A stretch of DNA of 64,000 nucleotides from Strix aluco. Taxonomy: Eukaryota > Chordata > Aves > Strigiformes > Strigidae. The notes under the pieces are model-generated. The model saw only the letters and a program-made list of their open reading frames with translations, had not been told where the DNA came from and did no database searches. Below, in pieces: positions 42,801 through 53,057 of the stretch. How positions within the stretch are numbered: position 1 is the stretch's first letter; every line of letters starts with the position of its first letter. The stretch covers positions 5,022,001 to 5,086,000 of the forward strand of contig NC_133958.1 of assembly GCF_031877795.1 (NCBI RefSeq), given 5' to 3'. The position numbers and the translations under genes were made by a program.

Positions 42801-44043
42801 CGGCATGAGGGGACCCGGCCCTCCCTGCAGGGAGGGGAGCAGCGGGATGGGATGGTGGGGGGCACTGCCTGCACCCCCCCCCCCAAGCTCCCCACCACCT
42901 TTGTGTGCGCCTGGGGACTCATTTCCTGCCAGGATCTACTTTAAAGCCTTTGGGGCTGGCTGAGGAGGTGGGCTGGGGGGGTGGGGGGGGTGGCCCCTCT
43001 CCATCAAAGGCGGTTCCCTTCCCCTCTCATTTTCAAAGAAATAAAAGCATTTACCTTGGGAAAAAAAAAAAAAAAAAAAAAGAAAAAAGGTCCCGAGCAC
43101 ATATTAAGGCTGTTGGGGCCGGCAGCTACAGGGGTTTTGTTCGGGCTCTGGAGCAGAGGGTGCTGATATGGAACAGTGCATTTTAATAGCCGCGGCCTTT
43201 CTAAAGGGCACAAAAAGGGACGGTGCAGGCTGAGAGCATGGGGGGGGGGGAAGAGGGGAGGGGGGTGTCGAACCTCACACCACCCCGCTGCTGGGGGGGA
43301 CCAGAACCTGCTCTGCCCCGTTAACCCCCTCGGCAGCCGGCCTCGGCGTGAGCGAGGGCAGAGCCCGGCCCCGAGAGCTCAAGGCTGACGGACTTGGCAC
43401 GGCCCTCCCTGAGCAAGGCTGCAAAAAAAAAAAAAAAAAAAGGAAAAAACCAAAAAATAATAAAAGTGTATCGCCTGTCCCAGGAGAGCTTCCCCGCTGA
43501 CCTTGCCCAGGCTGCTGCAGGGATCCGGGGAAGATGCGCTTGATACCCCAGTGCCGGCCTGTTGCAGCCCCCAAGGCTGGTGCCGATGGGGACACAACCC
43601 CGCCGGCACCTTCGCAGCATCTTTCCCCTTGCCCAGGGCTGAGTACTAATTGGGGTGGGCTCTCACTGGCCCCCGTGGCCACCGGGAAAGCCCCGTGCCA
43701 GGGCAAAGGGCAGCCCCGAAGCAAACAGCTGGCTCGGCCATGGCAGAGCCGGTGCTTTTGCCCAGCCGGCCGTGCCGCGGGGTTAGTAAAACATCCACGT
43801 ACCTGGGTCTGACAGGAGAACATGAGCAGCTGGAAACATCTGCAGCGGGAGACAAAAAAAGGAGAGAAACAAGGTGTTTTGTTCTGGGTTAGTTGCTTTC
43901 TCTCCCCCCCCCCTCCCCCCAACCCGCCAACACCGGAGGAATAGCTGTGAATAACCGCACGAAGAATAAACTGATAAACCCGGGTTTAGAATCCCGACAA
44001 GCGGGGCTTACATGGAGAGGTTTTGCAGGGTGATGGGCTGCAT
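39833..44043 (-). CDS. FGF17: Fibroblast growth factor 17
   Basis: Secreted FGF8-subfamily ligand for FGF receptors, used in midbrain-hindbrain and other embryonic patterning. Five coding exons: 44012-44043, 43803-43839, 41675-41852, 40529-40635, 39833-40129; 216 residues, the same length as human FGF17. The N-terminus [20 protein letters not shown] is a signal peptide split over two small exons, as in the family; mature sequence starts near [15 protein letters not shown]. The beta-trefoil core has [40 protein letters not shown] and [18 protein letters not shown]; the basic tail ends RAPRPRT. GAESEKY and the QFEFVGS tail favour FGF17 over FGF8. An out-of-frame ATG lies 32 bases before the chosen start. 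Confidence 0.96.
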
Positions 44044-46340
44044 GGCGCTCGTCGAAGCCCCCCAGACACCGGCATGAAACGAAGGTACCACCGCGGGCTC
44101 TCTGCGAACCTGCCCTCCCTCACCGCCGGCACATCCCCGCCGGGGCAGGGAAAGCCGAGGAGCAGCCTGTCCCCTCCTTCCTCGGGTGCTCCCCGCGTTT
44201 GGGGCGGGCGAGGGAAAAATGGGGTGAAACCCAGGCTGCGGCCGCGCCGGCGAGCCCACGTGCGATGCCAACGTCTGCGGAGCAGCAGCGGCGAGGGAGC
44301 ATGGGGGAGGCAGCCGGGGTCGGGTCCTCTCCTCCTCCTCCTCCTCCGGCCCTGGGGGCTGCGCGTCCTACGCCTTGGGGGCATCCAGATCCATCCTGTC
44401 CACTTCGTCCCCACCCCATCAGCCTCCCGTCCTTGGCTTAGTCCCCGCTTCGCATCTCCCTCCGGCAGCGGCTCAGCGGGACAGGCAGCTGCGGGCAGGG
44501 TAGGGCTGCCCACCGTCAAGGGCAGCACCCGCAGCCCCCCGCTCCATCGAGCCGGCAGCACCCACCCTGTCCCGGCCTGGCGATGGGCGACGGGTGGGCG
44601 ATGGGCGAAGCGGCAGCCTTTAAAGGTGGGGAGAGCCCAAGGGAAGAGGGGCTGGACCTCTCCTGGGAGGCAATCGGGACTGCGGAGGATCGGAGCGAGC
44701 AGGGGCCGGGGGGGGGAAGGCGGGGGCTCAGCTGCTTGGGGTGTCCCCAGCGTGGGAGGTGACGAAGCCCCCCCCCCTCCCCATGGAGGGGAAGAGGGGT
44801 TATGGGAGATGGGGGGGGGGTGATGCTGTGGGGCACGGCGGTGGGAAAAGCCCCCGCTGTGGGGAGCGCCCTGCCAGGCCTCGGGGAGGGACACGCTGGC
44901 ACGGGGGATGCTTTTTGTCACCCTCCTCTGACCCCCGGCACGGCGCTGATCCGGGCATCGCGCGGGGAAAAGAGCTACAGCGTTTTTTTAACTGGCTGGT
45001 TTGGTGCTGGAGGGGGGGTCCAGGGAGCCTGTCGCAGCCCCCCCACCCACAGCTCCCCTCTTTCCCCCACCCCATGGGGTATCACCTCCCCCTCAGGAGT
45101 GAGGGGCTGCGCACCCCTCCATGCTCCCTCTGCTCACCAGGGAGGTGTTAAGTGCCTTAGAAATACCCTGCCAGGGAGCTGGGGAAATGCCCGGGGGGGT
45201 GTGGTAAAACAGCCCCCCGAGGGTGTCCTAGAGGGGCAGCACATGGGATGAGCAGTTTAGTACAGAAACCTCCAAGCTTGTGCCTCAGTTTCACCATCAG
45301 CGCAGGGACCCCACAGGAAAGACAAGGAGAGCAGCGGGGTACCTGCCCCCCCATCTGTGGGAGGCTGGGGTGGCTGATTCAGCGCTAACGACCCAAATTA
45401 GACCCCCCCCCCATGTGCCTTCTCACCTCCTGGGCTGGGAATCCAGCCCAAAACGCTGTTTGTGGCCCCCAATAACCACAACCGTGCCCCCCCCAGCCCC
45501 AGGGTCCCCTCCCAGCCCCATCCCTCAGGTCAGGGCTGTGCCTCAGCCCCTCCAGCCGTGGGGATGAGTGTTGGCCACTGGGCCATCATCACGCCTGCTG
45601 CGTGTGTCCCCCCCCCCGCCCCGACCCCCCGAGGTTGGGGCAGAGGGTCCTGAGGAGCTGTCAACGCAGCGGCGGGGGGGCTGGCTTGTGCAAGCAGCCC
45701 CTGGGGGGTGAGGAAAGGCTGAAGGGACAGGGCTGCCTGTCAAAGCTTTCTGTGTGTGGCCCTCACAGGCCAGAGCCTTTGGGGACTGTCCCCTGCGAGG
45801 GTACCCCAACCCCCCAGCCCCATCCAAATGGGGCACCCCGCTCCCTGCTAACCCCTGAGCCCCCCCCCCAAAAGGCATCCCCCCATAAGCCCCCCTCCTG
45901 CCCTACACCTGGAGCAGAGTAAAGCCTGTCTTTGTCGGGGGCTCAGCTCCACTCTCAGAGCCAATCTGGGGCACAGCAGTTCCCCCCCCCCCCCCCACAC
46001 ACACCCCCGAGGGGCACCGGACCCTCCCCAAATACCTGCTGCCTCCAGACCAAGGCCAGGTCAATGGGTTATAATCATCTCCCTGCTGCTCAGTAATCCC
46101 CCTTTGTCTCCTATTCACAAGCAACCCTCGGTACCCTGCGCGGGACGGCGTGGAGGGGGGGGGCGCTGCCTCCGGCCCCCCCAGCCTGCCAGGGAGGATG
46201 CTGCCAAGGCAGGCAGCACGCCAGGGCAGCGGGCACAGGGCTCCCGGCAGCCCCGGGGGGAGGCAGGAGCAGCCCCTGGCCAGGATGCTCCCAACGTGCC
46301 CCCCCCCAAAATCCCAGCACAGAGAGCCAGGAGTGCAAAA
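44044..46340. other. FGF17 5' flank / NPM2 3' flank
   Basis: No gene recognised. 44044-44900 is CpG- and G-rich with a (TCC)n run at 44329-44346 and is the presumed FGF17 promoter side. 45300-45900 is C-rich spacer. An island at 46050-46120 reads like conserved non-coding DNA. Confidence 0.5.
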
Positions 46341-46347
46341 CAGCCTT

Positions 46348-46353
46348 TTTATT
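46348..46353 (-). terminator. NPM2: NPM2 polyadenylation signal
   Basis: TTTATT on + is AATAAA on -, about 175 bases past the NPM2 stop. Confidence 0.7.
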
Positions 46354-46525
46354 GGGGAAGGACAACACCAAACCAGCAGCTTCCCAGGCTCTTCTGCACC
46401 TGGAAGGGAAGGAGAAAGGGGTTTACGCATCCCTCAGCTGATCCTGCTTTGGGGGGGGCACACACAGGCCCCCTCCCAGCCCCGTAGGGACCCTCGTACC
46501 TGGCCAAGCTCCGCTGAAGCTCTTG

Positions 46526-47991
46526 CTACTTCTTCGCTGTCGCTTTGCTGCCGCGGGCGGCTCCTCGCCCCTGCAGGGATGGGGCTGGGGCTGAGCACAG
46601 GGACACCCCCCCAGCCTGGCACCGTGTTTCTTTTTTTCTCCCCCATTTTTGAGTTGAACAGCCCCTTTTCCTCCCCAAGAGCTCCCAGTCCTGGGCAAGG
46701 AGTGTTAACCCCCATAGCCGGGGGATGCTGAGGGACACCCCAGGCAGCTCCTACCTTGCTGGGAAGGGGATCCTCGGGGGAGACGTTGTTCCTGCTTGGG
46801 AGAGAAGGGGGGGGCTGGGATTAGGGGTGCGGGGGCCCAGCAGCGTGGGGGATCCCCTGCTCCACGGTTTGTACTTTTCGTCATACTCACAGCTCATCCT
46901 CCTTCTCCAGCCTCCTCTTCTAGGGGAGAGAGAGGAAGATGTAGAGAGCAGGGCCAGGAACACACCGGCAGGATGGTGACTCGCTACGGAGCCCCGAGGA
47001 AGATCACGGCTCACCCCCTTTACAGGCTTTGGGGCTCAGTGGGAGCGTGGAGCAGCCCACCCCAGGATCAGGGCATGGGGAAGCTCCCCGGGGGGAGGAG
47101 GCTGCCCCCCCCAGCACAGGGACCCCTCCCCACGCGCCACATCCCAGCCAAGGGGGTGCTCACCTTGGCAGCGCTGCCCTTCTTGGCAGCTTGGCCCTTG
47201 GGGGGCTTCTCGGGGGACTCCTCTGCTGGCTCCTCATCCTCAGCATCCTCCTCTTCCTCCTCCTCATCCCAGGACAGGTTGGGCATCACTGCGGGAGAGC
47301 CTGGCTGAGCCCCCACTCCCAAGCGGGGGTCACGGGGTGGGGGTACCCCAGTACTCACTGGAGACGTGCTGCCCGCTGATGTAGACGGGGCCGGAGCCGG
47401 CTCTCAGGTGGAAGGTGACCGGAGGCGTCAGCTCCACTCCCACCAGGGTGGCCTGGAAGAGAGGAGGGTGGCAGCACCCACCAGCAGCACCCACCAGCAG
47501 CAGCCCCCTCCCCAAACACTCACCATGGGCAGCACGGAGGGCTTCAGCGTGGCCAGGGGCACCGGGGCACGAGCATCCCCCTCCTCACCCGACACGATCT
47601 CCACCACATGGAACTCATCCCGTGCCATCTCCCCCAGGCAGACCTTTAGGGAGCAAGAACACCCCCCCATGACCCCCCATGACCCCCAGGCACCCCTCGC
47701 TGAGGCTCCCTCAGGGTTTTGGGGGGAAATGAGGACCCCTTACTGTCCGCAGGGCCAGCTGCTGCTCGCACTGCCACTCCTCTGGCACCTGGAAGGTGTA
47801 GGAGTCCCGCTCACTGCTCAGCTCACACCCTGCAGAGACAGGGGGGGGTCAGAGCGGGGCTGCTCCAGGTTGGGGGTACAGGGGAGAAGCCCCCAATGCA
47901 CCCCCCAGCCTCACAGGGATGTTGCTGGGGAGGGGGATCCCTAGTGCTTACCCCAAATCAGAGACACAGGTTTCTCAGATTTGCTGTCCAT
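46526..47991 (-). CDS. NPM2: Nucleoplasmin 2
   Basis: Oocyte histone chaperone that stores histones and decondenses sperm chromatin. Eight coding exons, 192 residues (human 214): 47952-47991, 47744-47829, 47524-47643, 47359-47452, 47164-47288, 46891-46919, 46755-46794, 46526-46570. The core starts [19 protein letters not shown] and keeps [28 protein letters not shown] and ISGQHV of the pentameric nucleoplasmin fold. The acidic A2 tract follows ([14 protein letters not shown], about 47240-47270), then a basic KKGSAAKKRRLEKE stretch that looks like the bipartite nuclear signal, and a basic end GSKATAKK. The exon at 46794 has two possible acceptors 3 bp apart. The first coding exon begins 11 nt before the ATG at an acceptor (48002/48003), so an untranslated exon lies upstream. 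Confidence 0.94.
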
Positions 47992-48002
47992 GCCGGTGCT
48001 GT

Positions 48003-48780
48003 CTGTAAGGGACATGGCTCCAGGACCCCTCACCCTGCGGGGGGGCACACAGCACTGCTCTGTAGGGATCCCCCACCTCAGGAGGGCTTTCCCCAGCCCT
48101 CCCACAGGCCGCAGGACACCCTCCCCCCCCAGCCAGAGTCTCAGGACCAACGAGAGCACATCACCCCGTGTCCTCCCCCAGGAGCAATACAGCCACTCAC
48201 TAGCACTGCACTAAAAAACTCACCCCCCCAAACCCCCAATTTAATTATCAGCCCCAGAGCAGCCTCCAAATACACCAGCACCCCCCCACCCAGGCAGCTT
48301 ATGGAGGCAGAGGGGCCCCCAATCACCCACCCAATCACCCACCCAATCACCCAATACACCCACCCAGCCCTTTCCATCTTAAATAGCCCCAGCCCTTGGG
48401 GGGCAATCAGACCCCCAGGTGTGGGAGCCACAGCTGGGAGCCCTGCCCCACCCCACCGCGAATAAGCAGAGGACACACCCCCCCCACACCCCCCCCCCGG
48501 AAGGTGGGTGACCCTGCTGAGCCCCTGTGTCCCAGAGCACCCCGGAGCTGCAGTGCTGGGACCTGTCACCCCAAAAATTGCAGCTGGAGGAGCATCAGCT
48601 TCGTAGCCCCGAGTGACCCCAGAGAGTCCCAGCTGGCAGCGGGGTGGTGGGGAGGGGGCTGGGGGTCCCGGGGTGTGTGTGTGTGTCCCCCACTGTCTGT
48701 CCCAACGGGCACCCACAGTGACAAGGGCCTCCCCAAGAGCAGGGACCTGGCCGGCTGTGGGGCTGGGGTCCTGCCATGTG
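48003..48780. other. NPM2 5' flank
   Basis: No coding exon recognised. Should contain the NPM2 untranslated exon and promoter. Holds a small CAATCACCCACC repeat at 48322-48356 and a short GT run at 48674-48686. Confidence 0.4.
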
Positions 48781-49480
48781 CCACCATGGGGTTTCACAGG
48801 CCCCCTTGCCCTCCTGCGTGCCACCTTGGCGTGCCACGGGCCACCATGCCCTGCCGTGTGCCACCTTGTAAGTGTCTCAGGCCACTGTGCCCTCCTGTGT
48901 GCCACCTTGGCGTGCCATGGGCCACTGTGCCCTGCTGTGTGCCACCTTGTAGTGTCTCAGGCCACCGTGCCCTCCTGTGTGCCACCTTGGCGTGCCATGG
49001 GCCACTGTGCCCTGCCGTGTGCCACCTTGTAGTGTCACAGGCCACCGTGCTCTGCCGTGTGTCTCCTTGGTGTGTTACAGGTCACCGTGCCCTTCTGTGT
49101 GCCACCTTGGCATGCCACGGGCCACCATACCTTGATGTGTGCCACCTTGGCATGCCACGGGCCACCATGCTCTGTCGTGTGCCACCTTGGCGTGTTACAG
49201 GTCATCTTGTCCTTCTTTATGCCACCACATAGTACCATGAGCCACTGTGCCCTGCCATGTGCCACCTCATAGTGTCACGGGCCACCGTGCCCTGCCATGT
49301 GCCACCTTGGCGTGCTATGGGCCACTGTGCCTTGCCATGTGCCATCCTGGGGTGCCACGGGCCACCGTGCCCTGCCTTGTGCCACTCTGCCTTGCCACGG
49401 GTCCCCGTGCTGGGCCACCCTTGCCACGGACCACCTCGGTGTGCCACGGGCCACCGTGTCCTTCCACCCCCCCCCCCTCC
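48780..49480. repeat. Minisatellite between NPM2 and PBDC1
   Basis: About 20 units of roughly 33 bp built on GTGCCACCTTGGCGTGCCAC and GGGCCACCGTGCCCTGC, nearly filling the space upstream of the PBDC1 promoter. Open in several frames but with no exon structure. Confidence 0.92.
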
Positions 49481-49584
49481 CCCGGCTCCCCGTGCCCTGC
49501 CAAGTGCCACCTCTCTGTGTCCCGGTGCCCCCCCCCGTGTCCCCCGTGTCCCGCGTGTCCCGGTCCCCCCCCCCGTGTCCCCCG

Positions 49585-49638
49585 TGGGCGCAGGCGCGTG
49601 TGGGCGGGGCCGCGGCGGCGCTTCCGGCAGCGCTGGCG
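49585..49638 (+). promoter_or_regulatory. PBDC1: PBDC1 core promoter
   Basis: GGGCGGGG box and a CTTCCGG ETS-type motif (49620-49626) within 50 bases of the PBDC1 ATG, in CpG-dense DNA without a TATA box: a typical housekeeping promoter. Confidence 0.55.
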
Positions 49639-51280
49639 ATGGCGGCGGGGCTGGTGGGGCCGGGGGGGCCGGGGGGGACCGGGGGGGCGGTGGCGGGGCC
49701 CGGGGGGGGCGGCCCGGCCGGTCCCTCAGCAGCTTCTCCCCGCGCAGGGACCCGGCGAGGCCGCCGCGGCCGCTCACGCTCTGTCGCTGCCGGCCGAGGC
49801 CTTCGGCAACGATGTGAGTGCGGGGGGGGGGTCCCTGTCCTGGGGGGGGTCCCTGTCCTGGGCGGGGGGGGGGGTCCCAGCCTTGGAGGAGGGTCCTTGT
49901 CCCGAGGGGAGGGTCCCTGTCCTGGGGGGGGGGGGTCCTAGTCCTAGGGGGGGATGATCCCAGTCCTGGGAGAGGAGGGGGGGGTCCCTGTCTCGGGGGT
50001 GGTCTCTGTCCTGGAGGGGGTCCCAGCCTTGGGGGGGGTCCCTGTCCCGGGGGGGGTCCCAGCCCAGGAGGGTTCCAGTGCTGGGGGGGGATGTTCCAGG
50101 CCTGGGAGGGGAGGGGGGTCCCTGTCCTGGGGGGTGTCCCAGCCTGGGAGAGAATGGGGGGGTCCCAGCCCAGGTGGGGTCCCTGTCCCGGGGAGGGGGG
50201 GGTGGTTTCCAGTCCTAGGAGGGGAGGGGGGGATCCCAGCGCAGGGGGGTCCCTGTCCTGGGTTGGGGTCCCAGCCTTGGGAGAGGTTCCTAGCCCAGAG
50301 GGGGTTCTCAATACTTGGGGGGGGGGGGTGTCCCCAGCAGCGAGGGGGTGTCAGCCCCCAGAGCGGGGGTCCCAGCACCGGGGCGGGGGGGGGGTGTCCC
50401 ACACAGCTGGGCTGCTTTGGGGTTTGCAGGTCCATAGCATCACCCGTGAACCCCCACCGTGGCTGTGCTGGGGGGGTCCATCTGGCCATAGACCCCCACC
50501 CCATCACCTCCAGGCCGTCCCCACTTCCCCCCCTGCCTTGTTACCCCCCACTACACCCCCAAAAGGAGGAGGGGACCCCCCCTGAGCCTGCTCTTGCCTC
50601 CGCAGCCCCGCGTGGAGCTGGCCTGGGCCATGAAGGCGCATCAGCACGCCCAGGTCTACTTCAACGTAAGTCTGGGGGGGGTGTGTCAGAGCGGTGACGG
50701 GGGGGGCTGGTGGGGGGGGTCCTGGTTAATTCTTTAGTCTTTCGGTGTAGCTCATCTCCTCCGTCGACCCCAAGTTTTTGAACCTCACTAAAGTCGATGA
50801 GCAGATCTACGGCGAGTTCAGGAAAACCTTCCGGGATCTTAAAATCGACGTGCTCGACCCCGAAGAGCTCAAATCGGAGCCGGCCAAGGAGGTAGGTGGG
50901 GAGCAAAGTTGGGGGGGCACAAACAGAGGTGAATTTCCCCCCCCCCCCTCCCCTTTCCGGGGACGCTGCTGCTTCTCTCTCCGCAGAAGTGGCGCCCGTT
51001 CTGTCTGCGGTTCGAGGGGGTGGTGGAGGATTTTAACTACGGGACGCTGCTGCGCCTGGACTGCCGCAAGGACTACACCGAGGAGAACACCATCTTCGGT
51101 GGGCGAGGGCCGGGCTGGGGAGAAAAGGGGTGCACGAGGCTACGGGAAAGCTGAACCTAAAAGTTTTTCCTCTCCCTCCTTTTAGCCACCAGAATCCAGT
51201 TTTTCGCCATCGAAATCGCTCGGAACAGGGAAGGGTGTAACAGCGTCGTCTACAGCAGCGCCAGGGCGCCGGCGGAGTGA
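49639..51280 (+). CDS. PBDC1: Polysaccharide biosynthesis domain-containing protein 1
   Basis: Small conserved cytosolic protein (human CXorf26) of poorly defined function. Six exons: 49639-49689, 49748-49813, 50606-50665, 50751-50891, 50987-51098, 51186-51280; 174 residues. Strong family blocks: AHALSLPAEAFGND, ELAWAMKAHQHAQVYF, LISSVDPKFLNLTKVDEQIY, FNYGTLLRLDC and RIQFFAIEIARNREG. The protein stops soon after this core and lacks the long Lys/Glu/Gly-rich tail of the human 233-residue protein. The first intron would be only 58 bp; without removing it the ATG is out of frame with the conserved core. It has introns, so it is not a retrocopy. Divergent from NPM2 and convergent with XPO7. Confidence 0.93.
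49814..50400. repeat. G-rich minisatellite in PBDC1 intron 2
   Basis: Imperfect units of about 17-25 bp around GGGGGGTCCCTGTCCTGG and GGGGGTCCCAGCC. The many runs of four or more G on the transcribed-sense strand could fold as G-quadruplexes (inference). Confidence 0.85.
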
Positions 51281-51345
51281 GGACGGAGGGGCAAGGGGAG
51301 GCTCTGGGGGGCTCCTCCAAGCTCAGATTCCATTTGTAGACTGTA

Positions 51346-51351
51346 AATAAA
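51346..51351 (+). terminator. PBDC1: PBDC1 polyadenylation signal
   Basis: AATAAA 65 bases after the PBDC1 stop, followed by a (TA)n run at 51371-51390. Confidence 0.8.
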
Positions 51352-51611
51352 TGTTTTAAAATAATTTTTTATATATATATATATATATATAATTCCTTGT
51401 GCTGCAGGTGTTGAAAGAACAAACTAAAACCACTAAACCCGCTTGGATTTTTTTTTTTTGCTTGCACCCATAGCTGAGTAAGATCTACCCCCACAGATCA
51501 AATCAACTTTTTTGAACCCGTTTCATGTGGAAAACTCACCCCCCCCCCCCCGCCCCCCCCAGCAGGCAGGGGATGCGCAGGCAGACACGGCTCAGTAGAA
51601 ACCATTGAAGT

Positions 51612-51617
51612 TTTATT
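51612..51617 (-). terminator. XPO7: XPO7 polyadenylation signal
   Basis: TTTATT on + is AATAAA on -, closing an approximately 1.45-kb XPO7 3' UTR (51600-53057). The UTR holds long homopolymer stretches: A-runs near 51950-51977 and T-runs spaced by GTTGG at 52410-52497 on the + strand. Confidence 0.7.
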
Positions 51618-53057
51618 TGCAGTCACAATGCTTACACTGTATGCAGCAAACACCCTTACAAGTCAACCAGCAATCTGCTCACGCGAAAAAGGACCCAACA
51701 CACAATCGCCAGAGGAAAGAAAACAAACAAAAAAAAAAAATTAAAAAAAAAAAAATAAGAGTAAAGTGTTTGGGAAGAGAAACCGCAGCCCTAAGGACTG
51801 AGTGTCTGTGGGTAGAGCTGAGCAAGAGGATGCACACGACTAGCAGCAACAATAGTGGAAAAAGTACAAGGCAAACAGGTTCCCTCCCCCATCAGCTTTC
51901 CTCTGTAAGTCGATTTTCTATCCAAAACATTTATTATGGTGACTTAGGAGAAAAAAAAAAAAAAAAAAAAAAAAAAAGGAATCATTTTAAAGGGGATGTT
52001 AAATACTTCATGCTAGGCAAACCTTGTTATTAAGAACCCTGCGAGGCGGCAGGTCGGGTGCAGCCCTGCGTGGCCAGGCTGGCTCCGAGAGCAGCCCCCC
52101 GGCTGAGATGGGGGAATGGGGAAAAACCCCCCCAAAAACCAACCAAACAAAAAAAAGAGAAGGCAGAGCGGGGAGAGTGCCGCGGGGCACGGTGGGAGAG
52201 GGAGGCGAGGGCCCTGCGAGAAGCGGGTTGACGAGGGGACAGCGCCTACTGCTACACCGGGGGAGAGGAGAGACACCCACGAGCAAGCACGAATGAGATC
52301 ACGCGGCATGGCTTAGAGTTCCTAATAACAAGGGCAAGACGGTAACAGGAAGTTGTGATTTCCAGGGGCTTAATAAGAAAAAATATACATTTGGAATTTT
52401 ACAATGCCTTTTTTTTTTTTTGTTGGATTTTTTTTTTTGTTGGTGTTTTTTTTTTGTTTTTTTTTTTTGTTGGTGTTTTTTTTTTTTTTTTTTTTTGCTT
52501 CTCTCTACACTTGTCACTAAATATATCTCTGCACTTTCACACACCCACCCCTCGCCCAGTAAAGCTTCAGGCCTGCAGGACACACTTTCCTCACTCGCAT
52601 ACACAACCCTCACGCCAGCACCGGTGCACCAGGACTCTGTAAAAATTTCAATCACACTTTTTTTTTTTTTTCCTTTTTTTTTTTTTAAACTCGAGTCAAT
52701 ATAAACCTTGTTCAAAATGTTATGAAAAAATGTACATGTTTATACAAGGCAGGCTGCAGCAGAGCGCTGGCGTTCCACGCAGACATTCGGGTAGGGAGAC
52801 GCTGGATTCTTGCACCTGGCTTATGCCCTTCCACCCCCTCCCACGGAAACAGAAGCACCCTGCCCCGGTGAGCTCAACAACCCCTCCTGTTCCCTCCTCC
52901 CTCGGGACGTGGAGTACGGCCCAAAGCGAGAGCGCCGCAATCCAGCCCTGGGGAAGAGCAGGGATTAGAAACGCCCTCTTTTCTTTCCATCGGAAACGGT
53001 AACCCCTCTGGGCCAGGCCAAAGAGATGCTGCTCTGTACAGGTGGAGTTGGGAGACG

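Noticed and set aside
39833-44043. FGF8 instead of FGF17
   Set aside because: The core (GAESEKY), the QFEFVGS tail, the 216-residue length and the NPM2/XPO7 context all fit FGF17.
48780-49480. CRISPR-like array from regularly spaced repeats
   Set aside because: Units are directly adjacent with no unique spacers, and this is a vertebrate genome; it is a minisatellite.
49639-51280. PBDC1 as a processed retrocopy
   Set aside because: It has five introns with good splice sites and an intact frame.
52400-52700. Poly-T rich frames encoding Phe-rich peptides
   Set aside because: Homopolymer stretches in the XPO7 3' UTR; no coding evidence.
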